From positions 1,798,001-1,862,000 of the forward strand of contig NZ_JARUBP010000001.1 in assembly GCF_029626225.1 (NCBI RefSeq): a stretch of DNA of 64,000 nucleotides, written 5' to 3'. The notes under the pieces are model-generated. The model was not told the DNA's origin and ran no database searches. It was given only the letters and a program-made list of their open reading frames with translations. Position numbers and translations under genes: made by a program. Of this stretch, positions 33,398 to 41,305 are shown in pieces (the stretch's first letter is position 1; every line of letters begins with the position of its first letter). This stretch comes from Asanoa sp. WMMD1127. GTDB taxonomy: Bacteria; Actinomycetota; Actinomycetes; Mycobacteriales; Micromonosporaceae.

Positions 33398-34612
33398 GTG
33401 CCTGAGTTCTCGCTCGACCTGAACGAGGAGCAGCGCGATCTGCGCGACTGGGTGCACGGCTTCGCCGCCGAGGTCGTGCGCCCCGCCGCCGCCGAATGGG
33501 ACGACCGCGAAGAGGCGCCCTGGCCGGTGATCCAGGAGGCGGCCAAGGTCGGCCTCTACGGTTTCGAGTTCCTGGCCAACACCTGGGCCGACCCGACCGG
33601 GCTGTCGCTGCCGATCGCGAGCGAGGAGCTCTTCTGGGGCGACGCCGGGATCGGGCTGGCCATCATGGGCACGTCACTGGCCGTCGCGGCGATCTACGGT
33701 TCGGGCACGCCCGACCAGCTCGTCGAGTGGGTGCCGCAATGCTTCGGGTCGGTCGACTCGCCGGCCGTGGCGGCTTTCTGCTCGACGGAGCCGGAGGCGG
33801 GGTCCGATGTGGGCGCGATGCGCACCCGGGCCGTCTACGATTCGGCGGCCGACGAGTGGGTGCTGTCCGGGCAGAAGGCCTATGCCACCAACGGCGGGAT
33901 CGCTGCCGTGCACGTGGTGACGGCCAGTGTCGACCCTTCTTTGGGTGCGCGGGGGCAGGCGGCGTTCGTCGTGCCGCCGGGGACGGCCGGGCTGGCGTCG
34001 TCGCGCAAGTTGCGCAAGCTGGGCCTGCGGGCCTCGCACACCGCCGACGTGTTCCTCGACGACGTGCGGGTGCCGGGGTCGTGCCTGCTGGGCGGGCGCT
34101 CCGCTCTGGAGGAGCGGCTCGCGCGGGCCCGTTCCGGGCAGCGGTCACAGTCGTCGTCGGCGATGCGGACGTTCGAGATCACCCGACCCACCGTGGGCGC
34201 GCAGGCGATCGGGGTGGCCCGGGCGGCGTACGAATATGCGCTCTCCTATGCCAAGGACCGCGTGCAGTTCGGCCGGCCGATCATCGAGAACCAGGCGGTG
34301 GCGTTCGCGCTGGCCGACATGCGCACCGACATCGACGCGGCGCGGCTGCTGGTCTGGCGGGCGGCCTGGATGGGCCGCAACAACCGGCCCTTCGAGGCGG
34401 GCGAGGGCTCGATGTCGAAGCTGCGGGCCGGCGAGGTCGCGGTCTCAGTCACCGAACGCGCCCTCCAGATCCTCGGCGGCGCCGGCTTCGTGCGCGACCA
34501 TCCGGTCGAGCGCTGGTACCGCGACGCCAAGATCTACACGATCTTCGAGGGCACCTCGGAGATACAGCGGCTGGTGGTGTCCCGGGCTATCTCGGGCCAC
34601 CAGATCCGGTGA
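33398..34612 (+). CDS. acyl-CoA dehydrogenase
   Basis: FAD-dependent alpha,beta-dehydrogenation of acyl-CoA. The 404-residue product shows the three ACAD domains: an N-terminal helical part, the FCSTEPEAGSDVGAMRTRA flavin/substrate segment at about residue 125, and a C-terminal helical domain ending RDAKIYTIFEGTSEIQRLVVSR, which holds the catalytic base region. The insertion GLASSRKLRKLGLRASHTADVFLDDVRVP is typical. Start GTG 33398 lies 8 bases after the SCP2 stop. The stop overlaps the next start (GTGA). The chain length of the substrate is unknown. Confidence 0.92.
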   Translation: MPEFSLDLNEEQRDLRDWVHGFAAEVVRPAAAEWDDREEAPWPVIQEAAKVGLYGFEFLANTWADPTGLSLPIASEELFWGDAGIGLAIMGTSLAVAAIYGSGTPDQLVEWVPQCFGSVDSPAVAAFCSTEPEAGSDVGAMRTRAVYDSAADEWVLSGQKAYATNGGIAAVHVVTASVDPSLGARGQAAFVVPPGTAGLASSRKLRKLGLRASHTADVFLDDVRVPGSCLLGGRSALEERLARARSGQRSQSSSAMRTFEITRPTVGAQAIGVARAAYEYALSYAKDRVQFGRPIIENQAVAFALADMRTDIDAARLLVWRAAWMGRNNRPFEAGEGSMSKLRAGEVAVSVTERALQILGGAGFVRDHPVERWYRDAKIYTIFEGTSEIQRLVVSRAISGHQIR

Positions 34613-36381
34613 GTGCGGCCCACACACTGTTCACCCTCGGGCGCCGGGGGTTGTTGACCCCCGGCTCGCCGCGGCGTCTCGCTTTGCAGTTGAGGGCGCT
34701 GCGGCGGTGGGGGTTCGGGGTTGGTGGGTCGCTTTTGTCGGCGGCTGCGCGGTCGCCGTCGCGGGTGGCGCTGATCGACGATGCGGGTGCGCTGACCTAT
34801 GGTTCGCTGCGCGACCAGGTGGTCGGTGTGGCCTCGCGGCTGCCTGTCTCCGCCGGTGATCGGGTGGGGGTGTTGTGCCGCAACCATCGTGGGTTCGTGT
34901 TGTCGGTGGCGGCGCTGTCGCTGCGCGGGGCCGACGCTGTTTTGATCAACACGGGCTTCTCGGCGGCGCAGATCGAGGCCGTTGTGCGGGACCACGGGTT
35001 GAAGCTCGTAGTGCACGACCCGTCGTTCGAGGTCAGTGGGCCGGCGCTGGTGTCGACGTTGCTGTCCGGCTCGGTCTCTGGATCCTCCTCGGCGGCCGGT
35101 CCGCTCGACGCTTCTATGGGTGCGGCGGCTTTGCCGGAGGCGGGCTCGTCCTCAGCCTCCGGTCCGCTGCCGGACCCTTCGTCGCCAGCTGTGGACACGG
35201 CGGCTTCGCCGGAGGCGGGCTCGTCCTCAGCCTCCGGGCCGCTCCCGGACCCTTCGTCGCCAGCTGTGGGCACGGCGGCTTCGCCGGAGGCGGGCTCGTC
35301 CTCAGCCTCTGGTCCGCTCGCATCGCTATCTGATCGTCTCGGCACCGGATCGTTGGCGCCGCCGGAGCGGCCTGGGCGGACCGTCGTGCTCACGTCGGGG
35401 ACGACTGGGACGCCCAAGGGTGCCCGGCGGCCGAATCCCGGTGGGCTGGGGCCGTTGGTCTCGATCCTCGATCGCATTCCGGTGCGGGCCGGCGCCCGGA
35501 TCCTGATCCCCGCGCCGTTGTTCCACACCTGGGGTTACGCGGCTTTGCAGCTGGCGCTGGGGCTGCGCGCCTCGGTGGTGCTGATGCCGCGGTTCTCTCC
35601 GGAGTCCCTTGTGGACCTCGCCACCCGGCACGCGTGCTCAGCCGTCTTCGCCGTGCCGGTGATGCTCGAGCGGCTGCTGGAGACGAAACGGGTGCTGCCG
35701 CCGTGCGTACGCGTGGTGGCGGTGAGTGGTTCGGCCCTGCCCGGGGATCTGGCCACGCGCTTCATGGACACGAACGGCGACGTCCTCTACAACCTCTACG
35801 GGTCGACCGAGGTGTCCTGGGCCTCCGTCGCGACACCGGCCGAGTTGCGCCGGACGCCGGGCACCGCGGGCCGGCCGCCGCGCGGCACCCGGGTGGCCAT
35901 CCTGTCCGCCGCCGGAACGCCGGTCGCGCCGGGCACCGTCGGCCGGATCTTCGTGGGCAACGACATGCTTTTCGAGGGGTACGCCGGACACGCCTCCGTC
36001 GAGTCCCACGACGGGATGCTGTCGACCGGCGATCTCGGGTTCGTGGACTCCGCGGGGCTGCTCACGGTGTCCGGCCGCGCGGACGACATGGTCATCTCCG
36101 GCGGCGAGAACGTGTTCCCGTCGGCGGTCGAGGACCTGTTGTCGACGTTGCCCGGGGTGCGGGAGGCGGCGGTGGTGGGCGTGCCGGACGCCGAGTTCGG
36201 GCAACGGTTGGCGGCGTTCGTGGTGACGCATGACGGGGTGACGTTGACGGCGGACGAGGTGCGCGATTACGTGCGTCGGGTGGGCGCCCGGTTCGCGGTG
36301 CCGCGAGACGTCCGTTTCGTGACTGAGCTGCCGCGTACGACGACTGGCAAGGTCATGAAGCGCGCTCTGCTGAACGACTGA
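34609..36381 (+). CDS. AMP-forming acyl-CoA synthetase (FadD-like) with a repeat insertion
   Basis: Activates a fatty acid or steroid side chain to its CoA ester. The 590-residue product has the P-loop VVLTSGTTGTPKGA, the YGSTE motif, STGDLGFVD and the C-terminal TGKVMKRAL with its catalytic Lys. Before the P-loop, a low-complexity insertion built of a 25-residue repeat (PEAGSSSASGPLPDPSSPAV...) lengthens a surface loop. GTG 34609 overlaps the dehydrogenase stop by four bases, so SCP2, dehydrogenase and ligase form one coupled operon for acyl-CoA degradation. Confidence 0.9.
   Translation: MSAAHTLFTLGRRGLLTPGSPRRLALQLRALRRWGFGVGGSLLSAAARSPSRVALIDDAGALTYGSLRDQVVGVASRLPVSAGDRVGVLCRNHRGFVLSVAALSLRGADAVLINTGFSAAQIEAVVRDHGLKLVVHDPSFEVSGPALVSTLLSGSVSGSSSAAGPLDASMGAAALPEAGSSSASGPLPDPSSPAVDTAASPEAGSSSASGPLPDPSSPAVGTAASPEAGSSSASGPLASLSDRLGTGSLAPPERPGRTVVLTSGTTGTPKGARRPNPGGLGPLVSILDRIPVRAGARILIPAPLFHTWGYAALQLALGLRASVVLMPRFSPESLVDLATRHACSAVFAVPVMLERLLETKRVLPPCVRVVAVSGSALPGDLATRFMDTNGDVLYNLYGSTEVSWASVATPAELRRTPGTAGRPPRGTRVAILSAAGTPVAPGTVGRIFVGNDMLFEGYAGHASVESHDGMLSTGDLGFVDSAGLLTVSGRADDMVISGGENVFPSAVEDLLSTLPGVREAAVVGVPDAEFGQRLAAFVVTHDGVTLTADEVRDYVRRVGARFAVPRDVRFVTELPRTTTGKVMKRALLND
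35125..35322 (+). repeat. in-frame 75-bp tandem repeat within the acyl-CoA synthetase gene
   Basis: Copies start at 35125, 35200 and 35275 (the last partial, about 48 bases). Each begins GCGGCTT and encodes 25 residues (AASPEAGSSSASGPLPDPSSPAVDT). Copies 1 and 2 are nearly identical, so amplification is recent. The period is a multiple of three and the frame is kept. Confidence 0.9.
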
Positions 36382-36494
36382 TCGCGCCGGTATCGTCACT
36401 CTCTGTTGCTGCTGGCGGCTTCCCGGCGCGACAAATGCCACACACCACGCATAGCCGGTGGACGCTCGTAGCCGAGAGTAGTCACACTCGGTGC

Positions 36495-37604
36495 ATGCTC
36501 GACGGCCGAATCCCCAGCGGCGGTGCCGGCGAACACACCGGTCCCCTGGGTCGCATCCTCCACTTCGACGACATGGACGTGCCGTCCGACGTCGTCGACG
36601 CTCTGGCGCTGTCCAGTTTCGTCTCCGGCGACCAGCCGTGGGCGCGGACGAAGCGCCTCGACCGCGTACGTGCTGACGCCAGCCTGCTCCCAGCCGGCGC
36701 CAAGCTCGCCCGGGTCGCGGTCGACGAGGGCCGCGACGCCCGCCTCGCGATCGGCGAGGGTTGGACGGTCCGCGCGGTCCGCTGGCGCACCGGTGGCGCC
36801 TCCGTCACCGTCACCGCGACGACCGAGGACCTGGCCGAGTCAGTACTGGCCGAGTGTGTCGCCGGCGCGGCCGAGCCGCCCAAGGTCGACACCAGCGAGG
36901 TGGAGATCGGCTTCTGGCACCAGTCGCAGATGGGCCCGACGCGCACGGCCCGCAACGTGGCCTGCGACGAATGGACGGCGATCCGCGACAACTACGAGAA
37001 GACCGCCGGCGAGGCGATCGACCGCTTGACGGACCTCACCCCCGCCACCGTCAACGGCCGGCTGCTGATCATGCACGGCAGCCCCGGCACGGGTAAGACC
37101 ACCGCGCTGCGGGCGCTGGCCCGCGCCTGGCGGGACTGGTGCCAGGTCGACTTCGTGATCGACCCGCAGCAGCTGTTCACGGACCCGGGCTACCTGGCAA
37201 AGGTCGCGGCCGGCGGGCCGACGGACAGCCGCCGCTGGCGACTGCTCCTCCTCGAGGACAGCGACGACCTGATCCGCGCCGACGGCATGACCGCCACCAC
37301 CCAGCAGCTGTCGCGCCTGCTCAACCTGACCGACGGCCTGCTCGGCCAAGGCGGCAACGTGATCGTCGCGGTGACCACCAACGAGAAGATCGGCCGCCTG
37401 CACCCCGCGGTGCTGCGTCCGGGCCGCTGCATGGCCCAGATCGAGGTCGGACCGCTGCCCTACGAGCAGGCCACGCAGTGGCTGGGCTCCGCAACAGGCG
37501 TCGGCGCGTACGGCGCGACGCTCGCGGAACTGCTGGCGCTGCGCGACGGCAAGCCCGCGGTGGCGACCCCGTCCGCGCCGCCCTCCAGCGGCTTCTACCT
37601 CTGA
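36495..37604 (+). CDS. DUF5925 / AAA-family ATPase
   Basis: A 369-residue actinobacterial protein. Residues 1-110 match DUF5925 (HFDDMDVPSDVVDALALSSFVSGDQPW, DASLLPAGAKLARVA). The AAA domain has Walker A GSPGTGKTT at about residue 198, Walker B RLLLLEDSDDL, a sensor TTNEKIGRLHPAVLRPGRC with the arginine finger, and the small lid domain. It resembles the Bcs1/proteasomal ATPase-like group. No partner gene is evident. I prefer ATG 36495, where the product aligns with relatives; ATG 36435 adds 20 unlikely residues. There is no ribosome site, so it may be leaderless. Confidence 0.85.
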   Translation: MLDGRIPSGGAGEHTGPLGRILHFDDMDVPSDVVDALALSSFVSGDQPWARTKRLDRVRADASLLPAGAKLARVAVDEGRDARLAIGEGWTVRAVRWRTGGASVTVTATTEDLAESVLAECVAGAAEPPKVDTSEVEIGFWHQSQMGPTRTARNVACDEWTAIRDNYEKTAGEAIDRLTDLTPATVNGRLLIMHGSPGTGKTTALRALARAWRDWCQVDFVIDPQQLFTDPGYLAKVAAGGPTDSRRWRLLLLEDSDDLIRADGMTATTQQLSRLLNLTDGLLGQGGNVIVAVTTNEKIGRLHPAVLRPGRCMAQIEVGPLPYEQATQWLGSATGVGAYGATLAELLALRDGKPAVATPSAPPSSGFYL

Positions 37605-37644
37605 CCGAACTGCCTCAGGAGCCAGCGCCACCCCAGCTTTCCGC

Positions 37645-37896
37645 GGAGCCGCCCGACGCCGACACGAAACCGATGTCGGGCGGCTCCACCCCCCGAAGAC
37701 TTGGCACGGAGCCGCCCGACGCCGACACGAAACCCGACGTCGGGCGGCTCCACCCCCCGAAAACTTGGCACGGAGCCGCCCGGCGCCGACGCGAAACCCG
37801 ACGTCGGGCGGCTCCACCCCCGAAAGCTTTTCTCCGGGGCCGCCCGGCATGGCTCACGCATCATGTCGGGCGGCCCCACCCCCCGAAGCTTTCGCC
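37645..37896. repeat. array of four ~64-bp tandem hairpin repeats
   Basis: Copies begin at 37645, 37708, 37772 and 37836 (periods 63, 64, 64). Each is an inverted repeat of the type GGAGCCGCCCGACG - 16-base loop - CGTCGGGCGGCTCC, followed by a linker ACCCCCCGAARRCTT. In copy 4 both arms change together (GGGGCC with GGCCCC), which preserves pairing. The period is not a multiple of three, so it is not a protein repeat. It lies in the 546-base gene-free stretch 37605-38150. Confidence 0.9.
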
Positions 37897-37970
37897 ACGG
37901 TCAGGGTGTAGGCCGCCCGTCGGGGCGGCACCGCACCTGACCGTGGGTCGCTTCTCCGCACCCTCACAGT

Positions 37971-38090
37971 CCGCAGCTCGCGTCGCCCGTGCCGCGCGGC
38001 CCGCAGCTCGCGTCGCCCGTGCCGCGCGGCCCGCAGCTCGCGTCCCTATGCCGTGCGGCCACAGCTTGTGTGGCCAACGCCGCTCGGCCG
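37971..38090. repeat. 30-bp tandem repeats, degenerating
   Basis: The unit CCGCAGCTCGCGTCGCCCGT-GCCGCGCGGC occurs at 37971 and 38001 without change, at 38031 with several changes (CGTCCCTATG-CCGTGCGGCC), and as a weak fourth copy from 38061. It is gene-free, and the copies lose identity to the right. Confidence 0.85.
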
Positions 38091-38150
38091 GCGGGTTGCC
38101 GGGCAGGCCGCAGGTGCCGACGGGGGTGGCACCGACGCAGTCGGTGGCTG

Positions 38151-38695
38151 CTAGCTGTGCCGCAGTTTCCGCAGAAAGCGGCCGAAGTGAGGGTCGAAGC
38201 GGGCCGGGTCGGCGCTGTCGTACTCGTCCCTCGACCACCAGCGCGCGCCGGCGAACTCGTGGTCGTCGAGGACGAGCGGCTGGTCCTTGGCGACCGCGAT
38301 CGGGTACCACAGGCTCACGTCGGTGTGCCCGCGATCCATGCCGACCGTGACCGTGACGGTGACGAAGATCGGCTCGGTGACGGTGACGTCGAGCCCCAGT
38401 TCCTCGTGCGCCTCGCGGCGGGCCGTTTCCGCCGGGTCTTCGCCGGGTTCGACGTGCCCGCCCGGCGGCAGCCACAGCCCGGCGTTCACGTGATCCACCA
38501 GCAGCACGCTGTGATCGCGTTCGTCGACCGCACGACGTACGACACCAGATGCCGCGGCGGAGTGTCCGGCTTCACGCGCCGGTAGATATCGTCGGTGCTG
38601 GCCAGCCACCTGAGCGTGTCGTCCCGATGCGCGGACTCCACCGGATCGCCCGCGACCAGCCCTCGTACGAGATCTATTACCCCCGCGACCGTCAC
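38151..38695 (-). pseudogene. Nudix hydrolase gene with a single-base frameshift
   Basis: The upstream frame (GTG 38695; VTVAGVIDLVRGLVAGD, TLRWLASTDDIYRRVKPDTPPRHLVSYVV) is the usual N-terminal part of a Nudix family. The downstream frame carries the continuation VDERDHSVLLVDHVNAGLWLPPGGHVEPGEDPAETARREAHEELGL with an intact Nudix box. The join falls at about 38528-38530, where CGGTCGAC would need one extra G to stay in frame. Either the gene is broken or this is a sequencing error. If the downstream part alone is translated, it could begin near 38609, but it would lack the N-terminal helix region. Confidence 0.75.
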
Positions 38696-39218
38696 CGCGT
38701 CAGTATGTTGGACCGATCATGAAGGCGCTCGCCCTACTTCTTCGCTTCCTGCTTGAGCTTCCAGACAGGCGAAGAATCGTCCGGAGCCGCCACTGACCGC
38801 CTGGCCCCTTGGCCATTGCACGCCGACACCGGCGGCGCGTCCCTGCCAACACGAGCACGCTGACCACGGTCCGCGCTCTTGCGCCGGCGGGGTCGTTGAA
38901 AGCGCCCCCGCCTTGGCCGGCCGCCCTTCGATCGACGATCATGTCGACCCGCGACAGATCGCGGAGGCCGAGCGGGTTGTCGAAAGGTCACCGTCACCCG
39001 TCCCATGCACGCCAAGGCATCGGCCGTCAACGGCTGGGCTGACGACGTGGCACACGCCGGCGGGCCTGAACTCGACCGAGGCCGGCGCGGTTGCCTCGGC
39101 GGCGGTGGCGGCGCAGCAGCGTTGTTCGTAGCACAGGGGATTCCAGGGCAGACGCAGCGACCGGCCGGCGCAGGACGGAGTCGCGGTCTGAAGGCTGGGA
39201 GACCGCAGCTGCGACGGC
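38696..39218. other. 523-base stretch without a convincing gene
   Basis: No frame here shows a recognisable protein. A 25-codon forward frame (ATG 38719 to TGA 38796) and the tail of a reverse frame ending SSPVWKLKQEAKK at about 38736 are the only items noted, and neither has support from a ribosome site or known homology. Composition is somewhat less biased than in the neighbours, so this could be decayed coding DNA. Confidence 0.4.
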
Positions 39219-39761
39219 CTATGCGTTGTCCTCGGTCGGGATGTCGAGCTTCGTGGCGTAGGCGTCGCGTAGGGGTTCCCAGCCGTAGGCGCGGGCCGCG
39301 TTGCCGCGGATCGGGCCGATGGGGTCGTCGGCCAGGAGGTGGTCGGCGACGTCCAGGCAGATGTGCCAGCCGGCGGCGACCTGGCTGATCCAGGACGGGT
39401 CGTTGACCGTGTGGTGGAGGGTCAGGCGGGTGCCGATCGCGGTGGGCGTCAGCTGCCAGCGCAGCAGGTCGGTGTCCCAGGTGTAGACCAGCGCTCGCTC
39501 GGGGTCGACGTCGGTGACCTCCACGGGGATGTCGACCCGCTCTTCGCCGTCGATCATCGTCAGCTTGGCCGGGCCCAGCGTGGAAAGGTTGCGGTCGGCC
39601 GTGTACGGCGCCCACTCGGTCAGCTCCGCCGGCTCCGTCAGCGCGCGCCACACGCGTGTCGGTGGGTGCGGGAAATCCCGGACGAACACGAGGGTCCAGC
39701 GGCCGTCGATCGCCTGCTCGGCGCGTACGTCCGCCAGTGGGCTGGGTTCGTAGCTCTTCAT
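39219..39761 (-). CDS. SRPBCC / AHSA1-like domain protein
   Basis: A 180-residue protein with the AHSA1 (activator of Hsp90 ATPase-like) fold: LVFVRDFPHPPTRVWRALTEPAELTEWAPYTADRNL, then EVTDVDPERALVYTWDTDLLRWQLTPTAIGTRLTLHHTV and GWHICLDVADHLL. The family binds hydrophobic ligands, and many members are encoded with a small ArsR regulator exactly as here. ATG 39761 shares one base with the ArsR stop (TGATG), so the two genes are coupled. The ligand is unknown. Confidence 0.9.
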   Translation of the reverse strand: MKSYEPSPLADVRAEQAIDGRWTLVFVRDFPHPPTRVWRALTEPAELTEWAPYTADRNLSTLGPAKLTMIDGEERVDIPVEVTDVDPERALVYTWDTDLLRWQLTPTAIGTRLTLHHTVNDPSWISQVAAGWHICLDVADHLLADDPIGPIRGNAARAYGWEPLRDAYATKLDIPTEDNA

Positions 39762-40072
39762 CACTGCTCCATCGCGTCGAGATGGCGCGCCAGCTTGTCG
39801 AGATGTGTCGTCCACAGTCGACGGTAGGGCACGAGCCATTCGTCGAGGGCCACGAACTGGGCCGGCTCGACGTGGTAGATGCGCTGCTGCGCAGCGGTGC
39901 GGGACGAGACGAATCCTGCGTCGCGCAGCACCCTGAGGTGTTTGGAGACCGTCGGCTGGCTGATCGTCAGCGCGACGACCAGCTCGCCCACGCTCCGGTC
40001 GGCGACCCGCAGCTCGTCGAGGATCCGGCGGCGGGCAGGCTCGGCCAACACGGCGAAGGCGTCAACAGGCAC
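39761..40072 (-). CDS. ArsR-family regulator paired with SRPBCC protein
   Basis: A 103-residue winged-helix repressor (DAFAVLAEPARRRILDELRVADRSVGELVVALTISQPTVSKHLRVLRDAGFVSSRTA, then QRIYHVEP and LWTTHLDKLARHLD), of the metal-independent kind common beside AHSA1 genes. I choose GTG 40072 (VPVDAFAVLAEP): TTGACA-N18-CATATT ends 6 bases before it, which suggests a leaderless transcript. Upstream ATGs at 40090 and 40108 fall inside the promoter and operator. A large concentric dyad covers the promoter. Confidence 0.88.
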   Translation of the reverse strand: MPVDAFAVLAEPARRRILDELRVADRSVGELVVALTISQPTVSKHLRVLRDAGFVSSRTAAQQRIYHVEPAQFVALDEWLVPYRRLWTTHLDKLARHLDAMEQ

Positions 40073-40118
40073 CCCACCAATATGGCGCATCAGGCATATG
40101 CCTGTCAAGGCATATTGG
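40073..40118 (-). promoter_or_regulatory. concentric palindromic operator and promoter of the ArsR-SRPBCC operon
   Basis: Outer arms CCAATATG (40077-40084) and CATATTGG (40111-40118) are perfect, and the inner CAGGCATATGCCTG (40091-40104) is a perfect 14-bp palindrome with exactly the same centre. On the minus strand it contains TTGACA (40103-40108) and CATATT (40079-40084) with an 18-base spacer, 6 bases before GTG 40072. Confidence 0.8.
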
Positions 40119-40122
40119 CTTC

Positions 40123-40428
40123 TCAGACCATATCGCGCTGACGCTTCACCGCCTCACGCACCAGCGACTCCACGGCTGCGGGCGCCGCCCGAGCCGCCGC
40201 GGCGGAGACCTCGCGGACATAGGCGCCGGAGCCGGTGAGTAGCCCATCCGGGTCGGCCAACAGCGCGCCCTTGTGAAACACGATCTTCTGCGGCGTCACG
40301 GCGCAGACCCAGTGGTGCCAGTCGCCGTCGACCGTGAACGTGCGCCGGCCCCACTTCACGGCCTCGTCGAAGTCAGGCTGGACCCGCCGCACCATGGCGA
40401 TCAACTCGTCGCGCTCGTCGTCAGTCAT
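40123..40428 (-). CDS. DUF1801 domain protein
   Basis: A 101-residue protein with the DUF1801/YdhG-like fold: LIAMVRRVQPDFDEAVKWGRRTFTVDGDWHHWVCAVTPQKIVFHKGALLADPDGLLTGSGAYVREV. Members include a frataxin-like iron chaperone in Bacillus, but most are uncharacterised. No ribosome site precedes ATG 40428; GACGAT lies 6 bases before it, so the gene may be leaderless. It is transcribed towards the ArsR operator region. Confidence 0.8.
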   Translation of the reverse strand: MTDDERDELIAMVRRVQPDFDEAVKWGRRTFTVDGDWHHWVCAVTPQKIVFHKGALLADPDGLLTGSGAYVREVSAAAARAAPAAVESLVREAVKRQRDMV

Positions 40429-40486
40429 GCGGGAATCGTCGCGCGGCGGTGTGACAGAAATTCGGGATCATGATTGCCGTCAGTAG

Positions 40487-40495
40487 TTATCCACA
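40487..40495 (+). promoter_or_regulatory. perfect DnaA box
   Basis: TTATCCACA matches the DnaA-box consensus exactly. It lies in the gap between divergent DUF1801 and SDR genes. Two further perfect copies occur at 52289 and 52307. Confidence 0.5.
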
Positions 40496-40547
40496 GGCCA
40501 TCGAACGATCACGACACGCGCCCGCTCGCGTGGCTAGGCTCGTCGCC

Positions 40548-41291
40548 ATGTCACGGATGGTGGTAGTCAGCGGCGGCGGCACCGGCATCGGCCGGGCGCT
40601 GGCCGCATCATGCGCGAAGGACGGCGACGCGGTGGTGATCGTCGGCCGCCGGGCCGACGTGCTGACCGCGGCGGCAGCGGAGATCGGGGCGCACGCGATC
40701 GTCGCCGATGTCGGCGAGGTGAGCGAAGCCGAGCGAGTGGCGGCGGAGGTGGGCGAACGCTTCGGCCGGGTCGACGTGCTGGTCAACAACGCCGGCGGCA
40801 ACGCCGCGCTGACCCTGCCGGAGTCCGGCGAGGCCGGCGCGGTGGCGCGGGCATCGGCCGCGTGGGCGGCCAACCTACGGTCCAATGTGCTGACCGCGGT
40901 CCACCTGACCGAGGCCCTACGTGACCTGCTCGCCGACAACGCCCGCGTGGTGCTCCTGAGCTCCATCGCGGCCTTCCGCGGCTCGGGTTCGGGTTCCTAC
41001 GGCGGCAGCAAGGCCGCCCTGCACCCCTACGCGATCGACCTGGCCGCGGCGCTCGGGCCCCGCGGGATCACCGTCAACGTGGTCGCGCCCGGCTACACGG
41101 CTGACACCGAGTTCTTCGCGGGCACCATGACGAGCCAACGGCACGAGATGCTGGTCGGCCAGGCGCTCAACAAGCGCGCCGGCCACACCGACGACGTGGC
41201 GGCGACGATCCGCTGGTTGACCTCCCCCGACGCCGGCCACGTGACCGCACAGATCATCCAGGTGAACGGAGGTGCGCTACCAGGCCGTTGA
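40548..41291 (+). CDS. short-chain dehydrogenase/reductase
   Basis: A 247-residue classical SDR. The cofactor loop is VSGGGTGIGRAL, NAG is VLVNNAGGNA, and the catalytic Ser-Tyr-Lys is SSIAAF...SYGGSKAAL. The C-terminus QIIQVNGGALPGR is typical. Arg/basic residues after the second strand (VGRRADV) suggest NADP preference. I start at ATG 40548; TAGGCT lies 7 bases upstream, consistent with a leaderless transcript, and the upstream frame to 40470 has no support. The substrate is unknown. It is convergent with another SDR. Confidence 0.88.
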   Translation: MSRMVVVSGGGTGIGRALAASCAKDGDAVVIVGRRADVLTAAAAEIGAHAIVADVGEVSEAERVAAEVGERFGRVDVLVNNAGGNAALTLPESGEAGAVARASAAWAANLRSNVLTAVHLTEALRDLLADNARVVLLSSIAAFRGSGSGSYGGSKAALHPYAIDLAAALGPRGITVNVVAPGYTADTEFFAGTMTSQRHEMLVGQALNKRAGHTDDVAATIRWLTSPDAGHVTAQIIQVNGGALPGR

Positions 41292-41305
41292 CCCGCGACG
41301 GGCGG

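Noticed and set aside
37645-37896. CRISPR array or repeat protein
   Set aside because: No spacers between hairpin units, and periods of 63/64/64 shift the frame from copy to copy.
38734-39218. Decayed transposase in the gene-free stretch
   Set aside because: Arg-rich frames there show no DDE or HTH motif and no flanking inverted repeats.
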